DNA of 17,711 nucleotides. Source: Chloroflexales bacterium. Lineage in GTDB: Bacteria; Chloroflexota; Chloroflexia; Chloroflexales; Chloroflexaceae. A program made the translations under genes and the position numbers. Position 1 is the first letter of the stretch; every line of letters begins with the position of its first letter. Shown here piece by piece: positions 1 to 5,960 of the stretch. Below the pieces are notes generated by a model. The model was not told the DNA's origin, searched no databases, and worked only from the letters and a program-made list of their open reading frames with translations. The stretch is taken from assembly GCA_013336035.1 (NCBI GenBank), contig JAAXUL010000058.1, positions 1 through 17,711 on the forward strand, written 5' to 3'.

Positions 1-1
1 C

Positions 2-487
2 GACGATGTGGTCACCGTCGACGAGGACGAGATCGTGCTCGCGATCGCCCACGTGGTCCAGAACAGCCGCCTGGTCGTCGAGGGCGCGGGCGCGGCTGGG
101 GTGGCCGCCCTGCTGAGCGGCAAGGTGCGCCTGCGCCCCGGCGAGAGCGCCGCCACGGTGCTAGGCGGCGGCAACATCGACAGCAACCTGCTGGCCCGCG
201 TGCTCGAGACCGCCATGGTGCGCCAGGGGCGCTACCTGCTGCTGCGCACCAGCGTCGACGACCGACCCGGCGGGCTGGCCGGCCTGGTCGACCGGGTGGC
301 CGAGACCGGGGCCAGCGTGATGGATCTGGCCCACCGCCGGGCGATGTGGCGCGTGCCCGTGGACCGGGCCGGCGTCGAGCTTGCCCTTGAGGTGCGCGAC
401 GAAGAGCACGCCCAGGCCGTGATCGACCACCTCGCCCGCTGCGGCTACCACTGCGAGCGCGAGGGCGTCGGGGCCTGGCCGGTCTGA
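2..487 (+). CDS. ilvA: Threonine ammonia-lyase (threonine dehydratase), C-terminal part with ACT domain; 5' end outside window
   Basis: The reading frame is open from the first bases of the window, so this is the 3' end of a gene that starts upstream; the GTG at 8 is an internal codon. The first ~70 residues show the end of a PLP fold-type II lyase: EGAGAAGVAAL followed by VLGGGNIDSNLLARVL, the Gly-rich loop and helix typical of serine/threonine dehydratases. The last ~80 residues, from RYLLLRTSVDDRPGGLAGLVDRVAETGA onward, form one ACT domain, the small regulatory fold that binds amino acids such as isoleucine. One C-terminal ACT domain fits the medium-length form of the enzyme. It converts threonine to 2-oxobutanoate and ammonia in the cytoplasm, feeding isoleucine synthesis or threonine breakdown. 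Biosynthetic versus catabolic use cannot be decided here. The family call is firm; the symbol is less certain. Confidence 0.85.
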   Translation, partial: DDVVTVDEDEIVLAIAHVVQNSRLVVEGAGAAGVAALLSGKVRLRPGESAATVLGGGNIDSNLLARVLETAMVRQGRYLLLRTSVDDRPGGLAGLVDRVAETGASVMDLAHRRAMWRVPVDRAGVELALEVRDEEHAQAVIDHLARCGYHCEREGVGAWPV

Positions 488-577
488 GGTGACGGGGTAG
501 CCAGGTGACAGGGTGACATGGTGACCGGGTAGCCTGTGGAGTGCCGCCAGAAATCACCCTGTCACCCTGTCACCCTG
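488..577. repeat. Intergenic GGTGAC / TCACCCTG repeat cluster with inverted arms
   Basis: GGTGAC occurs at 488, 504, 512 and 520. The 15-mers at 488-502 and 520-534 (GGTGACSGGGTAGCC) match at 14 of 15 positions. The other half holds three head-to-tail copies of the octamer TCACCCTG at 554-577. The halves are inverted: 504-518 is the perfect reverse complement of 560-574 (15 bp, 41-nt spacer). It lies just after the lyase stop and ends 24 bp before the next start, so it could act as a transcript hairpin. No T-tract follows, so a classical intrinsic terminator is not supported. Confidence 0.7.
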
Positions 578-601
578 GTACGACGCCTTGCGAGTAGGAC
601 T

Positions 602-2014
602 ATGGGCACACTGATCGCGCGCCTGCGCCAGTTCCGCGGCACCGAGTTCCAGCTTTTGCTGACCGTGCTGCTCTTCTTCGCCGCCGGGTACCTGCTAGTG
701 ATGACGGCGACCCAGCAGCGCGAGTTTGTAGCCACAGTGCCGGGGGTGCTGAGCATCCTCTGGCCCTCGGCCCTGCCGCTGCTGCTCTTCATCGGCGTAT
801 CGGTGGGCCTGAGCGTCAACAGCCCGCGGGCCGACCAGGTGGTGCTGCCGCTGGTGGCCCTGCTGGCCGGGCTGAGCCTGATGCTCACGGCGCGCCTTGA
901 ACCGAGCCTGAATCTGATCTACCAGTGTACCGCCGCCGACGGCACGATCTACAACTGCTACGAGGGCGTGGCCAGCAAGCAGTCGCTCTGGGTAACCCTG
1001 GGGGTAGTAGGGCTGGCGGCGATGCTGTTCGTACCGTGGGACGGGCTGCTGATCCGCTGGATGCGCCTGTCGCTGTTCGACTTTCTCGACCACTACCGCT
1101 ACATCTGGCTGGGCCTGGGGCTGCTGCTGATCTTCGCTACCTTCGTCTTCGGGGTGGACCCGAACGGCTCTGGGGTGAACCTCTGGTTCAACTTCGGCTT
1201 CTTCCTCTTCCAGCCCTCAGAGCTGCTGAAGATCATCCTGGTGATCTTCATGGCCTCGTACCTGAACGAGCACCGCGAGGTGGTCGCCGCCGGCTACAGG
1301 CTGGGGCCGCTGACCCTGCCGCCGCTGCCCTACCTGATGCCAATCGCGGCGATGTGGGGCATCGCCATGGGCACGATCGTCTTCCAGCGCGACCTCGGGG
1401 CGGCCCTGCTGCTCTTCGGGGTCTTCCTGGCCATGCTCTACGCAGCCACGGGGCAGGGGTGGTACGTGCTGGCGGCCCTGGTCGCCTTCGGGGCCGGGGC
1501 CTACGTGCTCTACCAGATCGTGCCGGTGGTGGCGCTGCGCGTTGCGGTCTGGCTAGACCCGTGGGCGACAGCGCAGGGCACAGGCTACCAGATCGTCCAG
1601 GCGATCTACGCCCTCTCAGCGGGCGGGATCTTCGGCCAGGGCCTGGGGATGGGCGTGCCGGCGATCGTGCCGGCCATCCACACCGACTTCATCTTCACCG
1701 CCGTCGGCGAGGAGCTGGGCCTCGCGGGGACGCTGGCGGTGCTGATCGCCTACGTGCTGCTGGTCTTCCGCGGCTACCACATCGCCCTGCGCATCCCGGG
1801 GCGCTTCCGCGGCTTCGAGCAGCTGCTGGCCTTCGGGCTGACCACGATCATCGCTGTGCAGGCCCTGATTATCATCGGCGGCAACCTGCGCATCATCCCC
1901 CTGACCGGCATCACCCTGCCCTTCGTCTCGTACGGCGGCTCGTCAGTGCTGATCAACTTCGTGATCGCCGGCCTGCTCATGCGCATCTCGGCCACCACCC
2001 AGCGTCAGATGTGA
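602..2014 (+). CDS. SEDS-family peptidoglycan polymerase (RodA/FtsW/SpoVE type)
   Basis: This is a polytopic inner-membrane protein of 470 residues that polymerises lipid II into glycan strands with a class B penicillin-binding protein. About ten hydrophobic segments are visible. Family signatures are FQPSELLKIILVIFMASYL (near residues 200-220), QRDLGAALLLF with the conserved Asp at about residue 264 that aligns with the catalytic Asp of RodA/FtsW, the GTGYQIVQAIYALSAGGIFGQGLG stretch, HTDFIFTAVGEELG, and the C-terminal PLTGITLPFVSYGGSS. The variant IIGGNLRIIPLTGITLPF resembles actinobacterial RodA more than E. coli FtsW, so elongation versus division is left open. I chose ATG 602 rather than GTG 536 because the upstream frame runs through the intergenic repeats and hydrophobic sequence starts just after 602. 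The ribosome site (AGTAGGA) is weak. No partner PBP gene is visible. Confidence 0.93.
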   Translation: MGTLIARLRQFRGTEFQLLLTVLLFFAAGYLLVMTATQQREFVATVPGVLSILWPSALPLLLFIGVSVGLSVNSPRADQVVLPLVALLAGLSLMLTARLEPSLNLIYQCTAADGTIYNCYEGVASKQSLWVTLGVVGLAAMLFVPWDGLLIRWMRLSLFDFLDHYRYIWLGLGLLLIFATFVFGVDPNGSGVNLWFNFGFFLFQPSELLKIILVIFMASYLNEHREVVAAGYRLGPLTLPPLPYLMPIAAMWGIAMGTIVFQRDLGAALLLFGVFLAMLYAATGQGWYVLAALVAFGAGAYVLYQIVPVVALRVAVWLDPWATAQGTGYQIVQAIYALSAGGIFGQGLGMGVPAIVPAIHTDFIFTAVGEELGLAGTLAVLIAYVLLVFRGYHIALRIPGRFRGFEQLLAFGLTTIIAVQALIIIGGNLRIIPLTGITLPFVSYGGSSVLINFVIAGLLMRISATTQRQM

Positions 2015-2037
2015 TTATTTTTGTAGATGTTGTAGAT

Positions 2038-2238
2038 GCTGACTTTCGTTTGCACTGATGAGGAGTTTCGTTTGCACTATTTGCTGACTTTCGTTTGCAC
2101 TGCTGGCTTTCGTTTGCACTAACCGCGGTCTTTCGTTTGCACTGAGCCCTCGCCCCCTCCAACGAGGCCCGGCGAGGGCTCAGTGCAACTTTTGGATGGC
2201 GACCCTCTGAGCGGGCTTCTGAGGCGAGGCGGGGCAAG
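2038..2238 (+). repeat. Structured repeat element, copy 1: five TTTCGTTTGCACT units, 18-bp stem / 16-nt loop, conserved tail
   Basis: Five copies of TTTCGTTTGCACT start at 2044, 2066, 2089, 2108 and 2131 (spacing 22, 23, 19, 23). The last copy runs into a perfect inverted repeat: 2137-2154 (TTGCACTGAGCCCTCGCC) pairs with 2171-2188 across a 16-nt loop. A T4 tract (CTTTTGG) follows, then a tail at 2196-2236 (GGCGACC, GAGCGGGCTTCTG) shared with the copy at 13872-14005. The outer stem equals the repeated unit. It lies 24 bp after the SEDS stop, so read-through transcripts would contain it and the hairpin plus T-tract could terminate them. A minus-strand open frame here (1977-2339) is only translated repeat. 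I do not recognise the family. Confidence 0.8.
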
Positions 2239-2254
2239 AATTCAGGAGCAAACG

Positions 2255-2276
2255 TAGCCAAAAGTTGCAGTGAGCC
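2255..2276 (-). repeat. Partial inverted third copy of the stem 3' arm
   Basis: The reverse complement of 2258-2276 is GGCTCACTGCAACTTTTGG, which matches 2177-2195 of copy 1 at 18 of 19 positions. Its one difference (C for G) matches copy 2 (GGCTCACTG). In a transcript this segment could pair with the stem 3' arm and its T-tract side, competing with the main 18-bp hairpin. It may be a relic of a third element or a functional alternative pairing partner. Confidence 0.55.
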
Positions 2277-2352
2277 ATCGTCGCCGTCGAGGCGCTCGTT
2301 GCCGTCGAGGGGAAGGTGGCATCGCTCTGAGGCAGGCACTGCCCATCCGACA

Positions 2353-2358
2353 TATAAT
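2353..2358 (+). promoter_or_regulatory. Probable -10 box (TATAAT) of the toxin-antitoxin operon
   Basis: A perfect TATAAT lies 31 bp before the antitoxin ATG in otherwise GC-rich DNA. No good TTGACA-like -35 sits 16-18 bp upstream (2329-2335 reads GAGGCAG), so promoter strength is uncertain or depends on an activator. The ribosome site AAGGAGG at 2376-2382 follows at normal distance. Confidence 0.5.
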
Positions 2359-2389
2359 GGAGCCAGCGTGACAGTAAGGAGGCCCCCTA

Positions 2390-2614
2390 ATGACCGCTGT
2401 GACCCTGCGCGAGATCGACGAGCGCCTGCGGCAGCTGCCGCCGGAGAAGCTCGCCGTGGTCTACGACTTCATCTCCTTTTTGATCGAGCGTGACGCTGCC
2501 GATCTGCTCGCCCAGGGTGAGCCCGCCGTGCGTGAGTCCGCACTGGCCAGCGAGCCGGTGCTGCGCCGCGACTGGGATCGCCCCGAGGAGGATGCGGCGT
2601 GGGCGCATTTGTAA
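2390..2614 (+). CDS. Putative type II antitoxin (DUF2281-like), upstream partner of a MazF-like toxin
   Basis: This 74-residue protein opens with TLREIDERLRQLPPEKLAVVYDFISFLIE, the LPPEKLxxVxDFxxFL pattern of small DUF2281-type proteins common in toxin-antitoxin pairs. The second half is acidic and charged (RRDWDRPEEDAAWAHL), as expected of a flexible toxin-wrapping tail. A near-perfect AAGGAGG sits 7 bp before ATG 2390, the strongest ribosome site in the window, which fits the need for more antitoxin than toxin. Its last 16 bases overlap the toxin start. No clear helix-turn-helix or AbrB fold is visible, so autoregulation is not shown. The assignment rests on the motif plus position before a toxin-like gene. 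Confidence 0.75.
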   Translation: MTAVTLREIDERLRQLPPEKLAVVYDFISFLIERDAADLLAQGEPAVRESALASEPVLRRDWDRPEEDAAWAHL

Positions 2615-2931
2615 GCGGCGATGTGGTCGTTGTCCCCTTCCCCTTCTCCGATCTGAGCGCCACCAAGCGCCGCCCCGCGCTAGTGCTGGTCGATCTCAGC
2701 GGCGACGATGTCATCCTCTGCCAGATCACCAGCCAGGTCACGCGGGACGCCTACGCGATCCCGCTGCTCGATAGCGACTTTGCGGACGGCGGGTTGCGCC
2801 AGGCCAGCTTCATCCGTCCGAACCGCCTCTTCACCGCCGACAGCGCCCTGATCCTCTATCGCGCCGGCCACATCAGCAATGCCAAGCGCGACGAGGTTGC
2901 CGCGGCGCTCGTCGCACTCTTTCAACGTTGA
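2599..2931 (+). CDS. Type II toxin, MazF/PemK-family endoribonuclease-like protein
   Basis: This 110-residue protein starts GAFVSGDVVVVPFPFSDLSATKRRPALVLVD, the PemK/MazF hallmark: GDVxxxxFPF, a short loop, then K/R-RPALVL. QITSQ and the C-terminal SFIRPNRLFTADSALI strand region also fit. MazF family proteins cleave single-stranded mRNA at short motifs, stopping translation until an antitoxin binds them. The GTG start at 2599 has GAGGAG at 2585-2590, both lying inside the antitoxin gene, which implies translational coupling. Length is normal for the family. The sequence cut by this enzyme cannot be read from the DNA. Confidence 0.88.
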   Translation: MGAFVSGDVVVVPFPFSDLSATKRRPALVLVDLSGDDVILCQITSQVTRDAYAIPLLDSDFADGGLRQASFIRPNRLFTADSALILYRAGHISNAKRDEVAAALVALFQR

Positions 2932-3386
2932 GCGATCTCCGCAAAGCCTGCTTGGCAACGTTGCCGCCCATCCGCGCGCACCTGCTCACCGGGGCGCTGC
3001 TGTTCACCCAGGCTGCCAGCCTACTCCCCGGCGTAGAGCGCATCGCCCTGCTCGGCTCGCTCGCCACCGCGAAGGCCGACCCAAAGGACATCGACCTGCT
3101 GGTCACAGTTGCCGACGACGCCAACCTCACCCAGCTGGCCGCCCTGGGGCGCAAGCTGCTCGGCCACGCCCAGAGCCGCAATACGGGCGCCGATGTGTTC
3201 CTCGCCAGCCCGCGGGGCGCCTACCTTGGCCGGCTCTGCCCGTGGAAGGTCTGCCAGCCCGGCGTCCGTCAGCGCTGCGATGCGCTCCACTGCGGTCGCC
3301 GCCCCTACCTGCACGATGATCTGAAGACGATCACGCTCAAGCGGGACTTAGTTGTCAACCCGCCCATCGTGTCTGGCCCCAGGTAA
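2928..3386 (+). CDS. Nucleotidyltransferase-fold protein (MNT-like), third gene of the toxin-antitoxin operon; probably frameshifted near 3370
   Basis: Residues ~37-60, VERIALLGSLATAKADPKDIDLLV, carry the GS-x(10)-DxD signature of minimal nucleotidyltransferases (Gly-Ser then Asp-Ile-Asp for the metal site). The TTG start at 2928 overlaps the toxin stop (TTGA), so it is co-translated or tightly coupled. The middle has cysteines (LCPWKVC, RCDALHC) that may bind metal. The frame ends in PPIVSGPR and TAA, but one frame over the sequence continues as VWPQVSASVAPPADVEAILLAPLRAA to about 3470. A one-base loss near 3370 would restore PPIV-V-WPQ, so the natural protein was probably longer (~180 residues). 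MNT proteins are antitoxins in HEPN/MNT pairs; here the neighbour is MazF, so any role in immunity or modification is inference. Confidence 0.65.
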   Translation: MSDLRKACLATLPPIRAHLLTGALLFTQAASLLPGVERIALLGSLATAKADPKDIDLLVTVADDANLTQLAALGRKLLGHAQSRNTGADVFLASPRGAYLGRLCPWKVCQPGVRQRCDALHCGRRPYLHDDLKTITLKRDLVVNPPIVSGPR

Positions 3387-3472
3387 GTGCCTCCGTAGCA
3401 CCGCCCGCCGACGTCGAGGCCATCCTGCTCGCCCCGCTGCGCGCGGCCCAGGCGCGAACGGCGGCGCCCTCG

Positions 3473-3890
3473 CGCCGTCTTGGTAAGCAGGCGCCACGCT
3501 ACCAGTTCCTGCTCAACCCCTTCCGCGACCGGCGCTTCGCCGATCTGCCCCGGCTGCGACGGCCGCACGCTGCTGCGCAAGGTGCCCCTGGTCGTCCACG
3601 TCGACCCGCAGAACCCGGTCGCTATCCACAAATCCTGCCGCTACTGCCCGCGCTGTGACCTGCTGATCGCGCACCAGGACGAGCTCGAGGCCCAGCTCGC
3701 GGCGCTCCACGCGCAGCAGGCGCCTGATCTGGCCGGCAATCGCTACCTGGTCCTCGGCACGCTTGACCGCGAGGTGTGGCGGCGCAGCCTCACCGAGCCA
3801 TTGACCATCCCCGATCTGCTGGCGCAGCTGCACGACTTCGTGCAGGTCGTGGAGATCAAGCGCTCCGGCATCTGGGGTGCCGGAGCATAA
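3473..3890 (+). pseudogene. Frameshifted small Cys-rich (zinc-ribbon-like) conserved hypothetical gene
   Basis: The 3' part, in frame from about 3546, reads CPGCDGRTLLRKVPLVVHVDP, then CRYCPRCDLLIAHQDELEAQL, and ends EIKRSGIWGAGA. Paired CxxC and CxxCxxC motifs suggest one bound zinc. The matching N-terminus, RRLGKQAPRYQFLLNPFRDRRF, is in another frame from 3473, so an indel lies at roughly 3539-3546. No ATG, or GTG with a ribosome site, precedes either part; the TTG at 3480 opens an out-of-frame, unlikely N-terminus. The pattern (KxPRYxFxLNP, LPLVxHVDPxNP, CRYCPxCDLLIAHQDE) resembles conserved hypothetical proteins I recall from Chloroflexota; this is memory, not a search. It may once have been fused to, or followed, the nucleotidyltransferase. 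Function unknown. Confidence 0.55.
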
Positions 3891-3931
3891 GCTCAATCAA
3901 TGTTATCTCCCACCCTGAGGACATCATACCT

Positions 3932-4969
3932 ATGAGTGATCCCGACCAGACCCTTGATGAAGAAGAGCCCTTCGACCTGGAGCGCGAGCCCCTGGATGTG
4001 CGGCCGGCGCCCTTCGAGATAGACTGGGGCGGGGACGGCAGCGACCTGACTCGGCCAGTGCGCGCCCACGTCCTCGCGGCCCTGCGCCCCGCCGCCGGCC
4101 CGTATCAGCCACCCCTTGACGCGATCCTCACCCTCGGCGAGATTGACGACGAGGAGCTGGAGCGGCGCCGTGTCGAGCTCGGTATCGGCCAGGAGCACGT
4201 CCCCGAGCTTGTGCGCATCCTCCGTGACCGAGCACTTCATACCGCAGACAGTGACTCCCCGGAGGTCTGGGCGCCGATCCACGCGCTTCATCTGCTGGCA
4301 AAGCTCGATCTGTCAGCCGCTGTGCCTGACCTTATCCCGCTCTTCGACCTAGATTTTGATCTGGTCGGCGATGAGCTCATCGGGATGCTGGGAGCCACCG
4401 GCACGCCGGCCTTCGCGCCATTGCGGGACTACCTCAGCGACCGGAGCCGCTGGGTCTAGGGCCGCGCCCGCGCCACTGACGCGCTGAAGGAGATCGTCGA
4501 GCGGCACCCGGAGTTCCGTGGGGAGGCAGTCGCAACCCTGAGTGCGATCCTCGCTGGGGCCGAGACCGACCAGGAGGAGGCGGTCACTGCAGTGATGAGC
4601 GCCCTGGTTGACCTGAAGGCGACCGAGGCCCTGCCGCTGATCCGGCGCGCCTTCGAGCTCGAGAGGATTGACGAGTCGATGCATGGCGCGTGGGGCGATG
4701 TGCTGCAGGAGATCGGCGTCGAGCCCGACCCGGACGACCCGCTGGTGGAGAAGTCGCGCCGGCGTCGCGAGGAGCGCCACGCGCAGATGTTCCCCGCGGA
4801 CCTGCGTGAGAATATGGCCGCCTTTCAGGCCAGGCATCGCGCCGAGCGGGCCCAGGCCGCGGAGCGCACCGCCGCCCAGCAGCGCAAGCAGGACAAAGCC
4901 CGCAAGGAGAAGAACAAGCGCAAGGCGGCCTCGGCCTCGCGCAAGGCCAACCGCAAGAAGCGTAAGTAG
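3932..4969 (+). pseudogene. HEAT-like repeat protein with Lys-rich tail, interrupted by one in-frame TAG at 4457
   Basis: From ATG 3932 (TGAGGA 10 bp upstream) one frame encodes 345 residues except for a single amber codon at 4457-4459, after SDRSRWV. Before it lies an acidic N-terminus (MSDPDQTLDEEEPFDLERE) and helical repeats such as VWAPIHALHLLAKLDLSAAVPDLIPLF. After it the same frame continues without a break (ATDALKEIVERHPEFRGEAV, then KATEALPLIRRAFELERIDE) and ends in a basic tail rich in Lys, Arg and Ala (KARKEKNKRKAASASRKANR). The match in style on both sides shows one gene. HEAT-like repeats are protein-binding scaffolds; no catalytic motif is seen. The TAG may be a real nonsense mutation, a sequencing error, or rarely read-through. 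If translation stops there, the product is 175 residues. Confidence 0.65.
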
Positions 4970-4996
4970 CTCTCCCTGGAATCGCGCTTTCACCGG

Positions 4997-5446
4997 GTGC
5001 AACTTTTCACCACAACTGGTGCAAGTGAAAGGCTGCGGGCACACTACGTGCGCTACTGCTCGAAGCAGCCGCCCTACAACCTGCTCGACTATACTGATGC
5101 CCAGGCCGTACCCGCCGACTCGCGGGCCGCCCTGCGCGGCGGGATCTACGCCGAGCGGGTCACCCCGACCGTCGTCGCCGTGGGGCAGCACTTTATGGCT
5201 CTGGCTCAGGAGCGCGACATCCCGCTGGCCCAACTGGCCCTGGCCTGGGTGATGGCGCAGCCAGTGATCACGGCGCCGATCGTCGGCCCACGCACGCTCG
5301 CGCAGCTCGAGCACGCTCTACCGGCGATCGAGCTGCGCCTCGACGACGAGCTCCTCCAGGCCTGCGACGCGCTCGTACCACCCGGCAGCGCAGTGGTCAA
5401 CTTCCACAATACCTCGGGGTGGATGCGCCAGCAGCTGGCCTGGTAG
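4997..5446 (+). pseudogene. Aldo/keto reductase remnant: C-terminal part with internal deletion
   Basis: The last ~85 residues (FMALAQERDIPLAQLALAWV, APIVGPRTLAQLEHALPAIELRLDDELL) are the closing helices of an aldo/keto reductase: the xQLALAWxL helix and the P-I-x-GxR NADPH-binding turn. Upstream, SKQPPYNLLD matches the mid-barrel Q-x-PYNLLD segment, but only a dozen residues separate it from PADSRAALRGGIY, so the 50-70 residues normally between are missing. The N-terminal half, with the catalytic Asp-Tyr-Lys-His tetrad, is absent; the full protein would be ~320 residues. No good ribosome site precedes the ATG at 4997. The fragment cannot form a working barrel. Confidence 0.7.
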
Positions 5447-5740
5447 CCAGATGCCTGTGATGGGAGGCCCGGCACATAGAGAGCGACCTATGCGGCCTGA
5501 ACGGGGTGAAACACACGAGGCTCTTGCTCTGGCACGGAGGCATACTGGCTCCACCAGAGCAGGGAAGGCTGGTGTGTCTGGGCCACCGCCAGTGGATACG
5601 ATGGCGCGACATCCCTGGCGAGCGCGAGCGGGTCAGCATCGCCGCGCCGGTGGGCCGTGGACACGAGAGCGATCACGGGGCGTCGAGGGCCTCCCCACTG
5701 TGCATCCTACCACACCCCTCGCGCGCGGCCACCGGGACGT
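5447..5740. other. Stretch with no gene I can support
   Basis: It lies between the aldo/keto reductase remnant and the acetyltransferase remnant. Short open frames exist on both strands, but none has a ribosome site, a recognisable motif or a family-like composition. A small inverted pair GCTCTGG...CCAGAGC occurs around 5525-5562. It may be decayed coding DNA. Confidence 0.4.
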
Positions 5741-5896
5741 CTATGCCACCGGTTCGACCAGAGCGAAGCCGAGCCGGGCATAGAGCCGCTGGGCGGGTGC
5801 GTTGCCGTCGGTGACGAAGAGCATCAGCTCAGTCTGCCCGGCCGCCCACAGGGCGGCCATGCTCTGGCGCAGCAGCTGGAGGGCGCCCGCATCGAC
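5741..5896 (-). pseudogene. GNAT acetyltransferase remnant (C-terminal ~51 residues)
   Basis: On the minus strand the frame ending in TAG at 5741-5743 reads ALQLLRQSMAALWAAGQTEL then MLFVTDGNAPAQRLYARLGF and ends ALVEPVA. The V-T-DGNAPAQRLYARLGF string is motif B of GNAT N-acetyltransferases: the strand that splays at acetyl-CoA and the helix with the conserved Tyr and GF. Motif A (Q/RxxGxG/A) and the rest of the N-terminus are missing, because family resemblance fades just before the LLM gene's upstream region. No start codon with a ribosome site is present. This is a truncated gene, too short to be listed by ordinary ORF callers. Confidence 0.6.
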
Positions 5897-5960
5897 CTGC
5901 CAACTCCTGCTATAGTGATGGCGCCAGCAGTACGGTGGAGTGGAGCGGAAAGGAGCCTGC

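Noticed and set aside
2041..2143. CRISPR array
   Set aside because: Units are only 13 bp with 6-10 bp between them, spacers are not of constant length, and no cas gene is present.
1977..2339. Minus-strand open frame with repeated QCKRKSA peptide
   Set aside because: It is the translation of the TTTCGTTTGCACT units and hairpin of repeat element copy 1. A similar peptide arises from copy 2, as expected of homologous DNA repeats; no ribosome site or domain is present.
4988..5030. TTTCAC...GTGAAA inverted pair and GGTGCAACTTTTCACC similarity to the stem arm
   Set aside because: Only six bases pair exactly and the likeness to the repeat element is limited to GTGCAACTTTT; too short to call another copy.
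4349..5314. 321-codon minus-strand open frame
   Set aside because: It spans the 3' half of the HEAT-like gene and the aldo/keto reductase remnant on the opposite strand, crosses two unrelated genes and has no family-like motif.
5506..5814. Plus-strand open frame starting MKHTRLLLWHGG
   Set aside because: No ribosome site or recognisable motif, and its 3' part runs antisense to the GNAT remnant.
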